NCBI RefSeq assembly: GCF_010747415.1
Contig: NZ_JAAGNZ010000001.1
Coordinates: forward strand, 3,906,001-3,970,000
Origin: Spirosoma agri
GTDB taxonomy: Bacteria > Bacteroidota > Bacteroidia > Cytophagales > Spirosomataceae
Length of the DNA stretch: 64,000 nucleotides
Reading direction: 5' to 3'
Below are positions 61,996-64,000 of this stretch, piece by piece. Position numbers and translations under genes: made by a program. The notes below the pieces were generated by a model. That model was not told the origin of the DNA. It was given only the letters and a program-made list of their open reading frames with translations, and searched no databases. The first letter of the stretch is position 1. Each line of letters opens with the position of its first letter.

Positions 61996-63423
61996 ATGCG
62001 AATGACCCTTAAACAGCAAGCCATTGCGCTCTCCTTCTTGACACTCACCGGCCTAAGCACGGGTTGTCAGCGAAACGCGCTCAATCGTACCTCATCAACG
62101 GGCGTCGAGTTCTGGCTGACCAATCCGGATCGGTCGTCACTCTTCACAAAACAAGCGGGTGCCCTCTCTTTCGCTAACGCAACGAACGGGAACCCAACGA
62201 TCGACATTGATGCGTCGCAAACGTTCCAATCGATCGACGGTTTCGGCTACACACTGACGGGTGGTAGCGCCATGTTGCTGAACCGGATGGATGCTAAAGC
62301 GCGGGCGGCTTTGCTGAACGAATTGTTTTCCACTGAAGGAAACAGCATCGGTGTGAGTTATCTGCGCATCAGCATCGGCGCGTCGGACCTGGATGACCGG
62401 GTTTTCTCGTATGACGATCTGCCGGAGGGCCAGACGGACGTAGATCTAAAAAAGTTTTCACTCGATCCGGATCGCGCGCACCTGATTCCTGTTCTGAAAG
62501 AAATTCTGGCGATCAACCCCGCCATCAAAATCATGGGCTCGCCCTGGTCGCCCCCGGCCTGGATGAAGACCAACAGCAACTCGAAAGGTGGTAGCCTGAA
62601 ACCGGAGTATTACAACGCCTACGCCCAGTATTTCATCAAGTATATTCAGGGCATGAAGGCCGAAGGCATTCGGATCGACGCGATCACGATTCAAAACGAA
62701 CCGCTCCATCCGGGCAATAATCCAAGCTTACTGATGTTACCGGCAGATCAGGCACTATTTATCAAAACAAGCCTGGGTCCTGCTTTCAAATCGGCACAGA
62801 TCGACACGAAAATTTTCCTCTACGATCATAACGCCGACCGGCCCGATTACCCCATTTCCATTCTGAACGATCCGGAAGCGAAAAAATACGTCGATGGGTC
62901 GGCCTTTCACCTGTACGCGGGTTCCATCGAAGCGTTAACCGAAGTGCACAACGCCCACCCGGACAAGAACCTGTATTTTACGGAACAGTGGATTGGGGCA
63001 CCGGGTAATCTAAAAGGCGATCTGGCCTGGCACGTCAAGACGCTGATCATCGGAGCCACCCGCAACTGGAGCCGCAACGTGCTGGAGTGGAACCTGGCGG
63101 CTGATCCAAAACAGGAGCCGCATACCCCTGGCGGCTGCACCCAATGTATGGGTGCCCTTACGCTGGACGGCAATACCGTGACGCGCAACCCGGCTTATTA
63201 TAACGTAGCGGTAGCGTCGAAGTTTGTGCGGCCTGGCTCGGTCCGCATTCAGTCAAACACGTCGGACACGCTGCCGAATGTGGCCTTTAAAACGCCCGAT
63301 GGTCGAAAAGTAATTATCGTGCTCAATACAAAGGAGTCAACACAGGCGTTCAACGTCCGCGAGGACGGGAAGCTGATCAGTACATCGCTACCCGCCGGTT
63401 CAGTCGGAACGTACGTCTGGTAG
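61996..63423 (+). CDS. GH30 glucosidase lipoprotein (glucosylceramidase/beta-1,6-glucanase-like)
   Basis: 475 residues. The start is a lipoprotein signal (ALSFLTLTGLSTGCQRN, Cys24). FQSIDGFGYTLTGGSAMLLNRM and NSIGVSYLRISIGASDLDDRVFSYDD (read in parts) are the GH30 start; MGSPWSPPAWMKTNSNSKGGSLKPEYYNAYAQYFIKYIQGM (read in parts) carries WSPPAWMK; the acid/base is Glu235 in ITIQNEPLHPGNN and the nucleophile Glu330 in NLYFTEQWIGAPGN. The C-terminal beta domain (KFVRPGSVRIQSNTSDTLPNVAFKTPDGRKVIIVLNTKES, read in parts) completes the family. Members act on beta-1,6-glucan, glucosylceramide or beta-xylan. It is the enzyme of the FecI-SusCD locus, so that locus may target a beta-glucan. Confidence 0.93.
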   Translation: MRMTLKQQAIALSFLTLTGLSTGCQRNALNRTSSTGVEFWLTNPDRSSLFTKQAGALSFANATNGNPTIDIDASQTFQSIDGFGYTLTGGSAMLLNRMDAKARAALLNELFSTEGNSIGVSYLRISIGASDLDDRVFSYDDLPEGQTDVDLKKFSLDPDRAHLIPVLKEILAINPAIKIMGSPWSPPAWMKTNSNSKGGSLKPEYYNAYAQYFIKYIQGMKAEGIRIDAITIQNEPLHPGNNPSLLMLPADQALFIKTSLGPAFKSAQIDTKIFLYDHNADRPDYPISILNDPEAKKYVDGSAFHLYAGSIEALTEVHNAHPDKNLYFTEQWIGAPGNLKGDLAWHVKTLIIGATRNWSRNVLEWNLAADPKQEPHTPGGCTQCMGALTLDGNTVTRNPAYYNVAVASKFVRPGSVRIQSNTSDTLPNVAFKTPDGRKVIIVLNTKESTQAFNVREDGKLISTSLPAGSVGTYVW

Positions 63424-63601
63424 TTCGGTTAAACGATGTTTCAGACTGGCAATTACGCAGGATTACCGTTCACTCAGCTGTTAAAAATCTTGATTTAGCC
63501 GATCAAATCGGGCATTGGTCACTATTTAGTTTATCAGGTATCCGAAAAGAAGCAATTTTGACCAGGACGAATGAGCCTGGTCCTGATTAAGAACAACTAC
63601 G

Positions 63602-63937
63602 ATGTTAACTACCAGAAAATACGCCATTCGTCTTTTAGTTGATGACAAACAGATTTTGGTCAAATCGGTGGGTGGAAATCTGTTTCATTCCAAACACTGG
63701 GAGTTTTGGGGTGAGTACGACGAAACGGGACGCTTAGTTGGCCATGCGATTCGGTCACTGGTCCCCAACCATTCGATTGACGAAGACACCGACGAAAAGA
63801 TTACGTTACCGATTCATGGGGTGGCACTCGACGTGGCGGATATTGTGAGTCAGCAACTGAACAGTACAGCCTACGTCGAAGCGGCCATTCGGGAAAAATA
63901 CGCCCGTGATCGAAAACTGGCCGACCATACCGTTTGA
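63602..63937 (+). CDS. Small hypothetical protein (111 aa)
   Basis: 111 residues, no signal peptide, slightly acidic. It opens TTRKYAIRLLVDDKQILVKSVGGNLFHSKHWEFWGEYDETGRLVGHAI (read in parts) and ends in a helical DVADIVSQQLNSTAYVEAAIREKYARDRKLADHT. The strand-rich first half and helical end suggest a compact alpha/beta fold. I do not recognise a family. Good composition and a long reading frame without a rival frame on the other strand support coding. About 180 bp of nondescript sequence precedes it. Confidence 0.7.
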   Translation: MLTTRKYAIRLLVDDKQILVKSVGGNLFHSKHWEFWGEYDETGRLVGHAIRSLVPNHSIDEDTDEKITLPIHGVALDVADIVSQQLNSTAYVEAAIREKYARDRKLADHTV

Positions 63938-64000
63938 TCGCCTAACACCCAATTACATTATTTCCGGTACATGAGCAGAACTCTCTGTACCGCTTCGTGT

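Overview
The window looks like a chromosomal segment of a Bacteroidota bacterium of the order Cytophagales, most like Spirosoma or a close relative. This is inferred from two SusC/SusD pairs, a FecI/FecR pair next to an STN-type SusC, many secreted glycoside hydrolases, lack of obvious Shine-Dalgarno sequences, promoter-like TAnnTTTG boxes and a GC content near 50%. No rRNA, intact tRNA, prophage, transposase or CRISPR array was found.

Layout. 1-7400: a truncated M16 metalloprotease, GH105 unsaturated uronyl hydrolase, ankyrin protein, SDR oxidoreductase and GH3 glucosidase. 7500-11440: a gene-poor island with a stand-alone LytTR domain, several small proteins and two related small zinc-ribbon proteins. 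11440-19800: TlpA-like thioredoxin, MtfA-type peptidase, DUF4403 lipoprotein, DUF3820, DinB, CocE/NonD hydrolase and a Rossmann-fold protein. 19870-26370: a uronate operon on the minus strand (FucP-like MFS, kduI, a DUF4861 gene broken by an in-frame TGA, kduD) divergent from a GH42 beta-galactosidase. 26450-32900: an SPFH protein, a WYL regulator preceded by three 16-bp direct repeats and a degenerate tRNA-like sequence, then a TetR regulator with a redox operon (pirin, YceI, DsbA/FrnE, nitroreductase) that carries matching palindromic operators. 32990-39060: GH95 fucosidase, a composite VNTR element, DUF1593, LacI and a TRIC channel. 39080-41940: Lrp/AsnC divergent from tdh-kbl threonine degradation. 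42100-54800: LacI with twin operators, GH109-like oxidoreductase, SusC/SusD, DUF3472, GHMP sugar kinase, sugar isomerase and gamma-glutamyltransferase. 55010-63940: FecI-FecR-SusC(STN)-SusD-GH30 and a small hypothetical gene.

The genes mostly serve uptake and breakdown of plant or microbial polysaccharides (pectin-type uronates, fucosides, galactosides, amino-sugar glycans, beta-glucans), each locus with a local regulator.

The most unusual structure lies between genes. Eight of ten convergent gene gaps hold an inverted repeat, several of them long, nearly perfect, loopless palindromes. Three of these (7416-7476, 32929-32985, 42035-42097) share the same central core but have unrelated outer arms that are each fully self-complementary.
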